A stretch of 22,207 nt of DNA from a virus. The notes under the pieces were generated by a model that was given only the letters and a program-made list of their open reading frames with translations, had not been told where the DNA came from and did not search any database. The stretch spans positions 1-22,207 of the IMG/VR virus record IMGVR_UViG_3300033153_012118. One strand, written 5' to 3'. This document shows positions 22,005 through 22,207 of this stretch, piece by piece (positions within the stretch are counted from its first letter, which is position 1; every line of letters starts with the position of its first letter). A program made the position numbers and the translations under genes.

Positions 22005-22207
22005 ATGGCTTTAACGATAACTATTGCGACTCTTTAATTAACGATACTGGTGGTTCTGGGGTGGATGATTGGAAAGAGGATGGTGGTGGGTCGATTGACG
22101 ACGAAGCTGATGCTTTTCTTTATGGGACTACTTCGATTGGTAATCAGTATGCTTCTAAAAGTGGGTGGACATATTTTGAGTTAGGAACTCCTTTAGATTT
22201 TGATGTA
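22005..22207 (+). CDS. Start of a structural protein gene, reading frame broken near its start, truncated by the window end
   Basis: An ATG at 22005 begins MALTITIATL and meets TAA at 22035. From there the long open frame to the window end is shifted by minus one base and reads DNYCDSLINDTGGSG, VDDWKEDGGGSIDDEADAF and YASKSGWTYFELGTPLDF. Gly/Asp/Ser-rich, strand-like sequence of this kind is usual for phage structural proteins. The only start codon in that frame after its last stop (21974) is GTG at 22061, without a good SD. So either the gene starts at 22061, a one-base indel separates MALT from DNYCDS, or frameshifting occurs. No canonical slippery heptamer is seen. Confidence 0.5.

Overview
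The window is part of the genome of a tailed double-stranded DNA phage (Caudoviricetes) with an AT-rich genome. Nearly all genes lie on the + strand, tightly packed or overlapping. Many have strong Shine-Dalgarno (SD) sites (AAAGGAG, TAGGAGG), several start at GTG or TTG, and TAA, TAG and TGA are all used as stops. This fits a low-GC host with a Gram-positive-like SD preference, but nothing identifies the host. I saw no integrase, tRNA gene, CRISPR array or insertion sequence.

Region 1 (1-10831) is one long polycistronic run of non-virion genes. It holds three GT-B glycosyltransferases (the first two look like paralogues), a lariat-debranching-like metallophosphoesterase with most metal ligands replaced, and a zinc-ribbon protein. 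Nucleotide metabolism follows: an adenosylcobalamin-dependent ribonucleotide reductase, a cytidine deaminase, an HD-domain protein and a dATP/dGTP diphosphohydrolase-N-type protein. A micropeptide, several unknowns and a free-standing HNH protein lie among these. The run ends with a bacterial-type DNA sliding clamp, a sigma-region-2 protein overlapping it by one base, and a 60-residue protein. A strong intrinsic terminator (10885-10915) closes the region.

Region 2 (10921-22207) is the virion module: putative small terminase, large terminase, portal, a single-pass membrane protein, a small beta-rich protein, an HNH/prohead-protease/scaffold fusion, a probable head decoration protein, an HK97-type major capsid protein, several unknown structural proteins, a serine-rich 14-residue-repeat protein, and the beginning of another structural gene whose start looks frame-disrupted.

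The most interesting points follow. (1) A bipartite motif, AAATTCAAGT-N10-AAAATCCGTA, occurs three times with identical spacing: just before the terminase operon, just before the head operon, and inside the repeat protein gene. It looks like a phage-specific late promoter. (2) The sigma-like gene is coupled to a sliding-clamp gene directly upstream of that late module, recalling the clamp-dependent late transcription of T4 but built from different parts. (3) A near-perfect SD and in-frame ATG inside the protease gene predict a separately translated scaffold, as in lambda C/Nu3. All functions are inferred by reading protein motifs; no database search was run.
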